A DNA stretch of 64,000 nt from Streptomyces natalensis ATCC 27448 (GCF_000935125.1 NZ_JRKI01000003.1:62001-126000); one strand, 5' to 3'; positions 19,694 to 28,367 are shown, counted from the first letter of the stretch. Program-made: numbers and translations. The notes: generated by a model not told the origin, from the letters alone.

Positions 19694-20550
19694 CGGGCGC
19701 CCTCCAGCGCCAGGGCCGCCACCGGAGCCTGGGTACGCGCCCCGTCCCGCGCGAGCCGCAGCACCGCATCCGCCACCCGCGCCACCGCATCGGGCACCTG
19801 ACGGAAACTGGGAAAGTCATTGACGTCCACGACCACCGGCCCGTCCGGCCCGAGCAGGATGTCGGCGCCGTACAGGTCCAGCCCGTGCACCTCGCCGATC
19901 CGGGCGGCGATCCGGGCGATTTCGGGGGTGAGCGGGACCTGGCGTTCGCGGACGGTGTGCGCGGGGTGCAGCGGGGAGCGGCGCTCGGTGGCGAAGAGGT
20001 CGCCGGCCACGCTGTAGACCTTCAGATCGGTGCCGGAATTGGGCACATAGGGCTGCGCGATCAGCAGTCCGCCGCCGGCGTTCTCGAAACCCGTCTCCAG
20101 CAGGCACTCGGGCGAGGCGACCAGCCGTACGGCGCGCCCGGAGCTGCCGTCGGCGGGCTTGACCACCAGCGGGTAGGCCACTGCGGGCAGTTCGGCGAAC
20201 TCCTCGGGCCGGGCCGCGACATAGGTGGGCGGAACGGGCAGTCCGCTGCGGGCCGCGAGCACCGCCGCCAGCGCTTTGTCGCGTACGCCGCGGATCATCC
20301 GGGCGTCGTTGACGGTCGTCAGGCCGACCGCGGCGGCGGCTTCCAGCAGGGTCAGGCCCGGCCCGCCGGAGACGGTCTTGAGCACCCAGGCGTCGTGGCT
20401 GCCCGCCCGTATCGCCTCCGATATCCGGATCAGCGACCGGCCCGGCCACACCACGTCCACCTGGTGGCCCCAGGCGTCGAGTTGGCGGATCACATCCAGC
20501 GGCATGCCGTCATGGCGGTACTGCTCCTCCACCAGGAAGCACAGTTTCAT
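19690..20550 (-). CDS. Small RimK-like ATP-grasp enzyme, first of a coupled pair
   Basis: ATP-grasp protein of 286 residues starting at ATG 20550 (MKLCFLVEEQYRHDGMPLDV) with GGTGGAT just upstream. It has a normal ATP loop, PLVVKPADGSSGRAVRLV with Lys131, a hinge LLIAQPYVPNSGTDLKVYSV, a DLYGADILLGPDG block and the metal motif VVVDVNDFPSF (240-249). Unlike the downstream partner its glycine loop is intact, so this member looks the more clearly active of the two. The pair shares about the same architecture and probably arose by duplication. No peptide precursor, transporter or methyltransferase gene is alongside. The divergent gene at 20906 codes for an exported amidohydrolase, which may or may not be linked. 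Confidence 0.85.
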   Translation of the reverse strand: MKLCFLVEEQYRHDGMPLDVIRQLDAWGHQVDVVWPGRSLIRISEAIRAGSHDAWVLKTVSGGPGLTLLEAAAAVGLTTVNDARMIRGVRDKALAAVLAARSGLPVPPTYVAARPEEFAELPAVAYPLVVKPADGSSGRAVRLVASPECLLETGFENAGGGLLIAQPYVPNSGTDLKVYSVAGDLFATERRSPLHPAHTVRERQVPLTPEIARIAARIGEVHGLDLYGADILLGPDGPVVVDVNDFPSFRQVPDAVARVADAVLRLARDGARTQAPVAALALEGAR

Positions 20551-20905
20551 CGATCCACCCCAAAAGCCCACTGAAGCCCCGGCCAACGCCGCATGACGCA
20601 CCAGGATCCCATGTGCCCCATAGGCACCACCCCTGCGGTGCGCGTGCGGCGCCCCCTGCGGTGTGCGTGCGGCACTCCGGGCATGTTTCGGCGACGTTAC
20701 GCCACCCGGCGCGGCCGTCCCGTAGCTCATGGCCTGTGCGGCCGCGTGGGCGTGCGAGGGCTGCGCCACCCGCCTCCCTACCTCGTGAATCCCGCATGTC
20801 GGAAGCCTTGTTCCGCTTCTGGCGCGGTCCTAAGGTTCGGGCCACCCCGGGGAGCAGTCAGCGAGAGGTACACACGTACCGCAGTACGGGAAGCAGGCGA
20901 GCGGG
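20551..20905. other. 355-bp divergent promoter region
   Basis: Lies between the ATP-grasp pair (minus) and the amidohydrolase (plus). No gene is supported. It contains short imperfect direct repeats of GCGGTGTGCG/GTGCGGC type near 20630-20680 and the plus-strand promoter noted separately at 20808-20836. I looked specifically for a short peptide gene with a ribosome site that could be a substrate of the ATP-grasp pair and found none. Confidence 0.55.
20808..20836 (+). promoter_or_regulatory. Probable vegetative promoter of the amidohydrolase gene
   Basis: TTGTTC (20808-20813) and TAAGGT (20831-20836) are separated by exactly 17 bases, a good match to the HrdB-type consensus. Transcription would start near 20843, giving a leader of about 63 bases before the TTG start at 20906. 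Confidence 0.5.
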
Positions 20906-22375
20906 TTGGCGAACGCACGGCACAGCGGCTTCGGCAGACGAGGATTTCTGGCCGGGGTGGGCGGATACATGGGCGCAACGGGCATCGGCGGCACGGCCTC
21001 GGCGGACGCTGCCGCCCCGGATGCCGCCCACGGACGGTACGGCGGGGACGACGGCCTGCGGCCCGCGCACTTCCACGGGGCGCGGCAGCTGCTCGTACCC
21101 GAGGTGCTGCTGCTGCCGGAGGGCCCGGTACGCGGCCGGGCGGTCCTGGTGGAGGGCGGGACCTTCCGCCGTATCGGCCCGGCCGAGGAACTCCTGGGCG
21201 CCCACCGGGACCTGCGGCCGGTCCGCCTCGACGGCCGTCTGCTGATGCCCGGTTTCGTCGACGCCCACCATCACCTCACCCAGAGCTTCGGCAAGGCCCA
21301 GTCCTTCGGGCAGCCGTCGGAGATCTTCAAGACGGTGTGGGAGCCGCTGGAGCACGCCCTGGACGAGGACACGGCCTACCTCTCGGCGAAACTGGCCGCG
21401 CTGGAGGCGCTGCGCGGCGGTTTCACCACCGTCGCCGACGCCGGCACCCGCGCCCCGGTCGATGTGGCGGCCGTGGCCAAGGGCACCGAAGAGGCCGGTA
21501 TCCGCTGCGTCCTGGGCAAAATCGTCTCCGACGGCACCGGCGGCCCCGCGCACCTGTCGCGGTGGGAAAAACACCCGCTGATCCATCCGTCGCTGGCCAT
21601 CGCGGTCCCCGAGGACGCCACCGCCGCCGTCATCAAACACACCGCGGACCTGTGCGCGGAGGCGGGCGCGGTCCTCCAGATCCATGTGAACGAGCATCTG
21701 GCCTCCGTGGAGCGGTCGCTGAAGAGCGTGGGCCGCCGCCCGGTCGACCATCTGCACCACATCGGCGCCCTGGGGCCGCACACCCTCGGCGCGCACGCCA
21801 CCTTGCTCACCCCCGCCGAGATGCGGATGCTCGCCGACTCCGGCGCGGCGATCAGCTACAACCCGGTGGCCAGCGCCTGGAAGGGCAATGCCGTCGCCCA
21901 GGCCGACATGCTGGCCGCGCTGGACGTGCGGTTCGGGATGGGCACCGACGGCACCCGCGGTGACGGCTTCCGGCTGCTGGACGCGGCCGAGTCGGCACAG
22001 CGGCTGACCAGCGGTATGGCGACCGGCGATTCGGTGTGCGGCGCCGGACGCCGGTGGCTGGAACACGCCACCTCGCGCAGCGCCGATGCACTCGGACTGG
22101 GCCGGGTCACCGGCCGGATCGCGGTCGGCAAGGCCGCCGACTACCTGGTCGTGGACCTCGCCGTCCCCGAACTCACCCCGTCCTACGGCCTCCAGTGGGA
22201 ACTCGTCCGCCTGGCGAACCGCGATCTGATCACCGCGGTGGTGGTCAACGGCCGGCTGCGGCTGTGGGAGGGCTGGCCCCCGGACTGGGACGCCCGCGCG
22301 CTGGTCGAACGGGCGGCGAAGGTGGGGCCCGAGGTCGTACGGAAGGCGGACATCCGGCGGGTGGAGCCGCGGTAG
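20906..22375 (+). CDS. Tat-exported amidohydrolase-family protein
   Basis: Metal-dependent hydrolase of 489 residues in the aminohydrolase (ATZ/TRZ, cytosine deaminase-like) branch. The N-terminus GFGRRGFLAGVGGYMGATG followed by an Ala-rich cleavage zone is a twin-arginine signal, so the enzyme is exported folded. Metal ligands are visible: DAHHHLTQ near residue 119, IHVNEH, the HATLL His and the Asp in FGMGTDGTRGD. The beta-sandwich ends are RLLMPGFVDAHHH at the N-side and GRIAVGKAADYLVVDL at the C-side. The TTG at 20906 is the only start that keeps the Tat signal. The substrate is unknown; secretion is unusual for this family and suggests scavenging of an extracellular amide or amine. Confidence 0.87.
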   Translation: MANARHSGFGRRGFLAGVGGYMGATGIGGTASADAAAPDAAHGRYGGDDGLRPAHFHGARQLLVPEVLLLPEGPVRGRAVLVEGGTFRRIGPAEELLGAHRDLRPVRLDGRLLMPGFVDAHHHLTQSFGKAQSFGQPSEIFKTVWEPLEHALDEDTAYLSAKLAALEALRGGFTTVADAGTRAPVDVAAVAKGTEEAGIRCVLGKIVSDGTGGPAHLSRWEKHPLIHPSLAIAVPEDATAAVIKHTADLCAEAGAVLQIHVNEHLASVERSLKSVGRRPVDHLHHIGALGPHTLGAHATLLTPAEMRMLADSGAAISYNPVASAWKGNAVAQADMLAALDVRFGMGTDGTRGDGFRLLDAAESAQRLTSGMATGDSVCGAGRRWLEHATSRSADALGLGRVTGRIAVGKAADYLVVDLAVPELTPSYGLQWELVRLANRDLITAVVVNGRLRLWEGWPPDWDARALVERAAKVGPEVVRKADIRRVEPR

Positions 22376-22523
22376 GGCGCGGACCGGGAGGGCGCGTACG
22401 GGCGGCGGGCGCACAGCGGGTGTCTTGCGGGGTCGGCGCCCGACAAAGCCGGGGCGGTGACTGGTGGCGGCCGGTCACCGCCCCTTCTCCGTCTCCTCCT
22501 GTCTCCCCCCGCCCCACGTCTCC

Positions 22524-23975
22524 TCATGTCTCCTCCCCCGGCATCCACCGCGCCACGACCACCGCCGCCCCCACCACCCCCGCCGCCAGCACCAGCGTCG
22601 CCGTGTGCAGCCCGCCCGTGAACGCCGCCACCACCGCCTCCCGGACCCGCCCGTCCGTCGTACGGGCCTCGGCCGCGGCAACCGTCGTCGGCCGGCCGGG
22701 CCCCGCCAGCGCCGCGGGCAGACGGGCCGTGAACACCGCCGTGGTGATCGTCCCCGTCACCGCGATGCCCAGGGCGCTGCCCAACTCCCGGGTCAGGCTC
22801 TGGAGTCCGGAGCCGACACCGGCCCGCGCGGCGGGCAGCGCGGCCATCATGACGTGCGACAGGAGCGGGGTGGCGATGCCGCAGCCGAGCGCGGTGAGCC
22901 CGGCGCCCAGGGCATAGAGCGCGTACGGGGTACCGGCATCCGCGACGGACACCGTCGCCAGCCCGCCCGCGAGCACCACCATGCCCACCACCACCGTGCC
23001 GCGCCGCCCGCACCCCCGCTCCAGCCACAGCCCGCAGCGCGGCCCGGCCAGCAGCGCCGCCGCCATCGGCAGCAGCCGCACCCCCGCCCCCAACGGCCCG
23101 TATCCCTTGGCGTATTGCAGATACTGACCGTTGAGATAGAAGAGCCCGAACATGCCGGTGAACAGCGCCGCCATGCCGACCGCCCCCGCGCGGACACCGG
23201 GGCGGGCGAACAGGCGCGGGTCCAGCAGCGGCTCGGCGACCCGCAGTTCATGGCGCGCCCAGCACGCCAGCAGCACCCCCGCCGCGGCCGGCGCCCCCAG
23301 CACCACCGGACTGCCCCACCCCGCCTGCGGCCCCGACACCATCCCGTACAGCAGGGCGAGGAATCCCGCGGTCAGCAGCGCACTGCCGAGCGGGTCGAGC
23401 GGACGCGGATACCGGGCGGTGACCGGGGTGACGGCGGCGGCCAGCAGCAGCGCGGCCAGCGCGAGCGGCACCAGGCAGACGAACAGGGTGCGCCAGGTGC
23501 CGAAGTGCAGGGCCGCACCGCCGCCGACGTTGCCCAGGACGGCGGCCAGCCCGGTCATCGACGCCCAGACGGCGATCGCCCGGCGCCGCGGCCCGTCCGC
23601 CAGCCCGTCCACCAGGAGCGCGAGCGTGGTGGGCAGTACGGCGGCCGCGCCCGCCCCGCTGAGCATCCGCCCCGCGATCAGCACACCGATGTGCGGCGCC
23701 GCCGCGCACACCGCCGCCCCGGCCGTGAACACCGCCATCCCGCACAGCAGCGTGCCCTTGCGCCCCCGCCGGTCGGCCAGCGCCCCGGCGGGCACCAGCA
23801 GACAGGCGAAGACGACGACATAGCCGTCGACGACCCAGACGACCGCCTCCGCGGAGGGGTGCAGGGACCCGGCGGCCAGGCGGGGAACGGCCAGGTTCAC
23901 GGCGGAGACCATGCCGACGACCAGGGTCACGCACAGACACAGGGCGGCGGTCAGCGCGGCACGCGGCCGGCTCAC
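22524..23975 (-). CDS. MFS efflux transporter (DHA2-like, 14 spans)
   Basis: Drug/H+ antiporter-type membrane protein of 483 residues. Motifs include VVWVVDGYVVVFACLLVPAG in the second span, the loop GALADRRGRKGTLLCGMAVF (motif A), and GRMLSGAGAAAVLPTTLALL (motif B/C region). It starts at GTG 23975, 36 bases after the stop of the GntR gene on the same strand, so the two form an operon in which the regulator probably controls its own pump. It runs convergently with the amidohydrolase gene. The substrate cannot be told. Confidence 0.9.
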   Translation of the reverse strand: MSRPRAALTAALCLCVTLVVGMVSAVNLAVPRLAAGSLHPSAEAVVWVVDGYVVVFACLLVPAGALADRRGRKGTLLCGMAVFTAGAAVCAAAPHIGVLIAGRMLSGAGAAAVLPTTLALLVDGLADGPRRRAIAVWASMTGLAAVLGNVGGGAALHFGTWRTLFVCLVPLALAALLLAAAVTPVTARYPRPLDPLGSALLTAGFLALLYGMVSGPQAGWGSPVVLGAPAAAGVLLACWARHELRVAEPLLDPRLFARPGVRAGAVGMAALFTGMFGLFYLNGQYLQYAKGYGPLGAGVRLLPMAAALLAGPRCGLWLERGCGRRGTVVVGMVVLAGGLATVSVADAGTPYALYALGAGLTALGCGIATPLLSHVMMAALPAARAGVGSGLQSLTRELGSALGIAVTGTITTAVFTARLPAALAGPGRPTTVAAAEARTTDGRVREAVVAAFTGGLHTATLVLAAGVVGAAVVVARWMPGEET

Positions 23976-24011
23976 CGGCCGGTCCCGAGGGCCTGACCCA
24001 TGGAACAGGCC

Positions 24012-24806
24012 CTACGCCGGGCGGGCCGGGCCGGTGCCCGTACCCCGCGCCCGGTCGAGGGTGGCGTGCAGCGTCAGCCGGTCCCCGCGCAGCTGGATGA
24101 ACTCCAGGTCGGCGGGGCGGCCGTCGGCGAGCCGGGTGAGCCGTTCGACGGCCAGCACCGCGCCGCCCTCGGGCATCGCCAGCACCGCGCAGGTCGCCGG
24201 ATCGGCGACCACCGCCTGCACCGACACCTCGGCCCGGCCCAGCGGCAGCCCCACCCCGCGCTCGATCAGATCGAAGACGTCCTGGCCCTCCAGCGCGCCC
24301 CGCCCGCGCGCCAGCAGCGGCTCCCCCACCTCCGGGATCAGATAGGTGCAGTCCAGCGACAGCGGCGTCCCGTCGACCCGGCGCAGCCGCTCCAGATAGA
24401 CGGCCGGCTCCCCCTCCGCCAGCCCCAGCCGCCGCGCCACCGCGCCCGGAGGCCGTACGGCCTGGGCCTCCCGCACCTCGTTGACCACCGTGCCGTGCCG
24501 CTGGAGCACCTCGGCCAGCCCGGACAGTTCCCCCAGCGGATGCCGGTACGTCCGCCCGACCACCACCGTCCCCACCCCGCGCCGCCGCTCCACCAGCCCC
24601 TCGTCGCGCAGCAGCCCCAGCGCCTCGCGCACCGTGTTGCGCGTCGTCCCGAACTCCGCGATCAGCGCCCGCTCGTCCGGCAGCACCCCACCGGGAAACG
24701 CCCCGCGCAGCACCTGCCCCCGCAGCACCTGCGCCACCCGCCGCGCCCGGTCGGCCCGCGTCAGCCCCTCACCCGCCGCCCCGTGCCCCGGTATCGGATC
24801 GCGCAT
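24012..24806 (-). CDS. GntR-family regulator (HutC/UTRA subfamily)
   Basis: Regulator of 264 residues. The N-terminal winged helix reads RRVAQVLRGQVLRGAFPGGV, LPDERALIAEFGTTRNTVRE, ALGLLRDEGLVERRRGVGTVV. The C-terminal UTRA ligand domain has EPAVYLERLRRVDGTPLSLDC, GVGLPLGRAEVSVQAV and a final ADLEFIQLRGDRLTLHATL. Start ATG 24806. It precedes the MFS gene by 36 bases, the typical set-up for a pump regulated by its own small-molecule sensor. The promoter region upstream (24807-24920) is followed by the edge of a broken insertion element. Confidence 0.92.
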   Translation of the reverse strand: MRDPIPGHGAAGEGLTRADRARRVAQVLRGQVLRGAFPGGVLPDERALIAEFGTTRNTVREALGLLRDEGLVERRRGVGTVVVGRTYRHPLGELSGLAEVLQRHGTVVNEVREAQAVRPPGAVARRLGLAEGEPAVYLERLRRVDGTPLSLDCTYLIPEVGEPLLARGRGALEGQDVFDLIERGVGLPLGRAEVSVQAVVADPATCAVLAMPEGGAVLAVERLTRLADGRPADLEFIQLRGDRLTLHATLDRARGTGTGPARPA

Positions 24807-25031
24807 GCCGCCTCCTCGTTGCCCCCGACCGGTCCCCGAACGGTCCCCGACGCTAGGCGCCCCGCATTACGGCGGAGTTACGCCACCCCATCTGACCTGC
24901 ATCGATGGCTGACCTGGAGATTTGATGACGAGACCTGGGCCAACGCCACCGGGGTCCGGAAGGTGTCGTGCAGACACGGAGGTCCGGTCTGGGAGCGGGC
25001 GTTGTCAGTGAAGCCCGTTAGCGTGGTGGAT

Positions 25032-25356
25032 ATGCAGCTTCGGTACCAGTACCGCGTGTTTCCGACGCCCGACCAGTGCCTCCGCGCCGCCAGGGTGTTC
25101 GGGTGCAAGCGTGTGGTCTGGAACGACGCCCTGGCCCGGATCAAGACGGTGAAAGCGTCGAACAAGCTGCTCGGCAATCCGCGTGTGCGCCTGACCCAGG
25201 GGCCGTATCAGCAGGTTCCGAGGAATGCCGACTGCCCGGCACGACCGGGACTGGAACGCCGGACGCAATGTCCGCGATGAAGGCCGCCGCGTCCTCGCGG
25301 CGACAGCACCACCCACCCCAGGACCTGGGGCCTCGCGCCGGCAACGGCGCGAGTAA
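25032..25356 (+). pseudogene. tnpB: tnpB remnant: N-terminus and RuvC-III end joined out of frame
   Basis: RNA-guided nuclease gene reduced to its ends. The N-terminal part starts at ATG 25032 with MQLRYQYRVFPTPDQCLRAA and FGCKRVVWNDALARIKTV, the usual opening of TnpB. About 45 codons later the similarity stops. A different frame from 25225 to 25356 gives HDRDWNAGRNVRDEGRRVLA, the conserved RuvC-III end with its catalytic Asp, followed by the stop. Roughly 250-300 codons, including RuvC-I, RuvC-II and the zinc finger, are gone, so no active protein is possible. Confidence 0.8.
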
Positions 25357-25510
25357 GCGCCTGCGGAGCGCACGTAAGACCAGGCAACAGCCAGGCAGCG
25401 CGCACAACCCCCACCAAGGTGGGGAGGAAACAGGAACCCGACTCAAGGCGAGCCGTCGCGACGGGCGCCAGGGAGGGAATCTCTCGCTCTCAGGCGAGAG
25501 AGGAGGTCAA
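25316..25510 (+). ncRNA. omegaRNA-like right end of the IS605 remnant
   Basis: Four hairpins in a row: CCCCAG/CTGGGG (25316-25330); CTCGCGCCG/CGGCGCGAG with a GCAA tetraloop (25332-25353); CCCCAC/GTGGGG (25409-25424); CTCTCGC/GCGAGAG (25481-25500), then AGGAGGTCAA. In live elements this region overlaps the tnpB 3' end and is processed into the guide scaffold, with the guide copied from DNA beyond TCAA. Here the guide would begin at 25511, just upstream of the AsnC gene. Expression is not shown. Confidence 0.5.
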
Positions 25511-25559
25511 CGATACGGTGGGCGCACCCTCGTACCGCCTTCTTGAAGGGTCGCCCGCC

Positions 25560-26099
25560 ATGCCCCACAAGGCCGCCCCGTTCGACGCTCTGGACCGCAA
25601 GATCGTCGCCGCGCTGATGGAGAACGGACGGGCCAGCTTCGCCGAGATCGGCGCGGCCGTCGGGCTGTCGTCCACCGCGGTCAAACGCCGCGTCGACCGG
25701 CTGCGTGCCGACGACGTGATCACGGGTTTCACCGCCACCGTGCGCCCGGCCGCGCTCGGCTGGCTCACCGAGGCGTATGTCGAGGTGTACTGCGACAGTG
25801 CCGCCCCGCCGCGGCGCCTGGCGGAGGTCGTCCGCAACCATCCGGAGATCACCGCCGCGATGACCGTGACCGGCGGCGCCGATGCGCTGCTGCACGTACG
25901 GGCCACCGACGTCGAGCACTTCGAGGAGGTCCTGGAACGGATCCGGATCGAACCGTTCATCCGCAAGACGATCAGCTACATGGTCCTCTCGCACCTCCTG
26001 CCCGACAGCCCCGAGGCGGGCGCCCGACAGCCGTCCCCGGCCCAGGACACCCGGGGCGAGTCCCTGCCGACGCAGCGAACCGGCCATAACCGGCCCTGA
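25560..26099 (+). CDS. Lrp/AsnC-family regulator
   Basis: Transcription regulator of 179 residues. The helix-turn-helix is FDALDRKIVAALMENGRASF then AEIGAAVGLSSTAVKRRVDR, and the C-terminal RAM/ligand domain includes EAYVEVYCDSAAPPRRLAEV and TAAMTVTGGADALLHVRATD. A Pro/Gln-rich tail of about 30 residues follows. The ATG at 25560 is chosen for the AAGGG nine bases upstream. It is followed after 136 bases by dimethylargininase and ornithine aminotransferase genes, so an arginine/ornithine-responsive role is likely by context. The IS605 remnant ends only 50 bases upstream, so its present promoter must lie in or beyond the remnant. Confidence 0.9.
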   Translation: MPHKAAPFDALDRKIVAALMENGRASFAEIGAAVGLSSTAVKRRVDRLRADDVITGFTATVRPAALGWLTEAYVEVYCDSAAPPRRLAEVVRNHPEITAAMTVTGGADALLHVRATDVEHFEEVLERIRIEPFIRKTISYMVLSHLLPDSPEAGARQPSPAQDTRGESLPTQRTGHNRP

Positions 26100-26235
26100 T
26101 GCGCAGCATTCCTGCGCCATTGAGCAGCTTTCGTTTCTTGTGGCCCGAATCGGGCGCTCCGTACCGTGGAAGCGCCCCGGGTGACGAGCGGTCACCCCCG
26201 GTCACCCCGTCCCGCAGAAGCGAAGGGATGCTTGT

Positions 26236-27114
26236 GTGCTGACGTCTCGTGTGGCGCGCCCCCGGCGCTACCTGGTGTGTGAACCCAGATATTTCGCCGT
26301 GCACTACGCCATCAACCCGTGGATGGACAAGGACGCGCCGGTCGACACCGCCCGCGCCGCCCAACAGTGGCAGACCCTGATCCGCACCTACCTCGACCAC
26401 GGCCACCAGGTGGTCTCCGTGCCCCCGGTCCCGGGCCTGCCCGACATGGTCTTCGCCGCCAACTCCGCCCTCACCCTGGCCGGCCGGCCCCGCAAGGCAT
26501 TCGGCTCCCTCTTCCACGCAGCCCAGCGGCGCCCGGAGGCGGGTGAGTACGCGACCTGGTTCAAGGCGGCCGGCTACGACGTCTACCAGCCGGAATCGGT
26601 GTGCGAGGGCGAGGGCGATCTCGTCCCGGCCGGCCGCTACCTCCTGGCCGGTACGGGCTTTCGCACCACCCGCGAGGCGCACGCCGAGGTCCAGGAGTTC
26701 TTCGGCGTCCCGACCATCGGCCTGCGGCTGGTGGACCCGTACTTCTACCACCTGGACACGGCCCTGTTCGTCGTCGACGACGCACCCGGGGACGGCATCG
26801 GGGGCAGCTGGGGGGACGGCACGGGGAACCGCACCGGAGAGGCGACGATCGCCTACTACCCCGAGGCGTTCTCCTCCGGCAGCCGCGAGGTGCTGCGCCA
26901 GCTGTTCCCCGACGCCCTGCTCGCCACCCGCGACGACGCCCTGGCCTTCGGCCTCAACTCCGTCTCCGACGGCCGCCATGTGTTCATCTCCCCCACCGCG
27001 ACCGGCCTCATCGCCCAGCTGACCGACCGCGGTTACCTCCCCGTCCCCGTCGACCTCTCCGAATTCCACAAGGCCGGCGGCGGCATCAAGTGCTGCACCC
27101 AGGAGATCCGCTGA
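26236..27114 (+). CDS. ddaH: Dimethylargininase (NG,NG-dimethylarginine dimethylaminohydrolase)
   Basis: Guanidine-group-modifying enzyme of 292 residues that hydrolyses methylated arginine to citrulline and a methylamine, or a related substrate. Conserved elements: YAINPWMD and PDMVFAANSAL near the N-terminus, the catalytic His172 in DPYFYHLDTALFVVDD, and the catalytic Cys286 in KAGGGIKCCTQEI at the end. A Gly-rich insert of about 18 residues (about 184-202) follows the His motif and is probably a loop. The GTG at 26236 is supported by AAGGG upstream. The stop codon overlaps the start of rocD (ATGA), so the two are coupled. Amidinotransferase is the main alternative, but the neighbours favour this call. 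Confidence 0.88.
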   Translation: MLTSRVARPRRYLVCEPRYFAVHYAINPWMDKDAPVDTARAAQQWQTLIRTYLDHGHQVVSVPPVPGLPDMVFAANSALTLAGRPRKAFGSLFHAAQRRPEAGEYATWFKAAGYDVYQPESVCEGEGDLVPAGRYLLAGTGFRTTREAHAEVQEFFGVPTIGLRLVDPYFYHLDTALFVVDDAPGDGIGGSWGDGTGNRTGEATIAYYPEAFSSGSREVLRQLFPDALLATRDDALAFGLNSVSDGRHVFISPTATGLIAQLTDRGYLPVPVDLSEFHKAGGGIKCCTQEIR

Positions 27115-28367
27115 TGACCGCTCCCACCCGTATCGCTCCCCCGCGGACCCCCCGTTCCGCCTCCGCCCTCATCGACGCCGAGGCGCCCGTCCTCGCCCAC
27201 AACTACCACCCGCTGCCCGTGGTCATCGCCTGCGCCGAGGGCGTCTGGGTCGAGGACGTCGAGGGCCGGCGCTACCTCGACATGCTGGCCGGTTACTCGG
27301 CCCTCAACTTCGGCCACCGCCATCCGGCGCTGATCGAGGCCGCCCACCGCCAGCTCGACCGGCTCACCCTCACCTCGCGCGCCTTCCACCACGACCGCCT
27401 CGGCGAGTTCGCCACCCGCCTGGCCGCGCTGACCGGCCTGGACATGGTGCTGCCCATGAACACCGGCGCCGAGGCCGTGGAGAGCGGCATCAAGGTGGCC
27501 CGCAAATGGGCCTACGACGTCAAGGGTGTCCCGGACGGCCGGGCCACCGTCGTCGTGGCCGCCGGCAACTTCCACGGCCGGACGACCACCATCGTCAGCT
27601 TCTCCGACGACGACACCGCCCGCGGCGGCTTCGGCCCCTTCACCCCCGGCTTCCGTACCGTCCCCTACAACGACCTCGCCGCCCTCGAAGCGGCCGTCGA
27701 CGAGACCACGGCCGCCGTCCTGATCGAGCCCATCCAGGGCGAGGCGGGCGTCCTCATCCCCGACGACGGCTATCTCACCGGCGTCCGCGAGCTGACCCGG
27801 CGCACCAACTGCCTGCTGATCGCCGACGAAATCCAGTCCGGCCTGGGCCGCACCGGCCGCACACTCGCCGTCGACCACGAATCCGTCGTCCCCGACGTCC
27901 TGCTGCTCGGCAAGGCCCTCGGCGGCGGCATCGTCCCCGTCTCCGCGGTCGTCGCCCGCCGCGAGGTCATGAGCGTTCTCGGCCCCGGACAGCACGGCTC
28001 CACCTTCGGCGGCAACCCGCTGGCCGCCGCCGTCGGCTCCGCCGTCATCGACCTCCTGGAAACCGGCGCATTCCAGTCCCACGCCGCCGAACTGGGCACC
28101 GTCCTGCACGACGGCCTGGCCGCCCTCACAGGCAAGGGCGTCACCGGCTTCCGCACCCGCGGCCTGTGGGCGGGCATCGACGTCGACCCGTCCCTCGGCA
28201 CCGGCCGCGACCTGTGCGAACGCCTCCTCCAGCAGGGCATCCTCGTCAAGGACACCCACGGCTCGACCATCCGTATGGCCCCGCCGCTGACGATCACCCG
28301 GGAGGAGCTGGAGGGCGCGTTGGAGGCTCTGGCGCGGACGCTGACGGTGACGGTGGCGGCGACGTAA
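27114..28367 (+). CDS. rocD: Ornithine aminotransferase (ornithine-oxo-acid transaminase)
   Basis: PLP enzyme of 417 residues that converts ornithine and 2-oxoglutarate to glutamate-5-semialdehyde and glutamate. Class III aminotransferase features: MNTGAEAVESGIKVARKWAY, the PLP-stacking GNFHGRTTTIVSFSDD, Asp238 in LLIADEIQSGLGRTGR, and the PLP Lys267 in LLLGKALGGGIVPVSAV. The motif set and length fit ornithine aminotransferase better than acetylornithine aminotransferase. ATG 27114 overlaps the ddaH stop. Together with ddaH it would route arginine derivatives into glutamate and proline. A strong terminator follows 14 bases after the stop. Confidence 0.93.
   Translation: MTAPTRIAPPRTPRSASALIDAEAPVLAHNYHPLPVVIACAEGVWVEDVEGRRYLDMLAGYSALNFGHRHPALIEAAHRQLDRLTLTSRAFHHDRLGEFATRLAALTGLDMVLPMNTGAEAVESGIKVARKWAYDVKGVPDGRATVVVAAGNFHGRTTTIVSFSDDDTARGGFGPFTPGFRTVPYNDLAALEAAVDETTAAVLIEPIQGEAGVLIPDDGYLTGVRELTRRTNCLLIADEIQSGLGRTGRTLAVDHESVVPDVLLLGKALGGGIVPVSAVVARREVMSVLGPGQHGSTFGGNPLAAAVGSAVIDLLETGAFQSHAAELGTVLHDGLAALTGKGVTGFRTRGLWAGIDVDPSLGTGRDLCERLLQQGILVKDTHGSTIRMAPPLTITREELEGALEALARTLTVTVAAT

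Larger units (their letters stand above)
24927..25510 (+). mobile_element. Decayed IS200/IS605-family element (tnpB type)
   Basis: A 0.6-kb remnant inserted between the GntR and AsnC genes. It holds the two ends of a tnpB gene with the middle lost, and a structured right end finishing in GGGAATC, a hairpin, then AGGAGGTCAA at 25501-25510. That ending is the one I remember for many Streptomyces IS605-type elements. The left boundary is inferred from TTGAT at 24922-24926, a known target-adjacent motif in this family; it is much less certain than the right end. IS605 elements make no target duplication, so none is expected. Confidence 0.65.
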
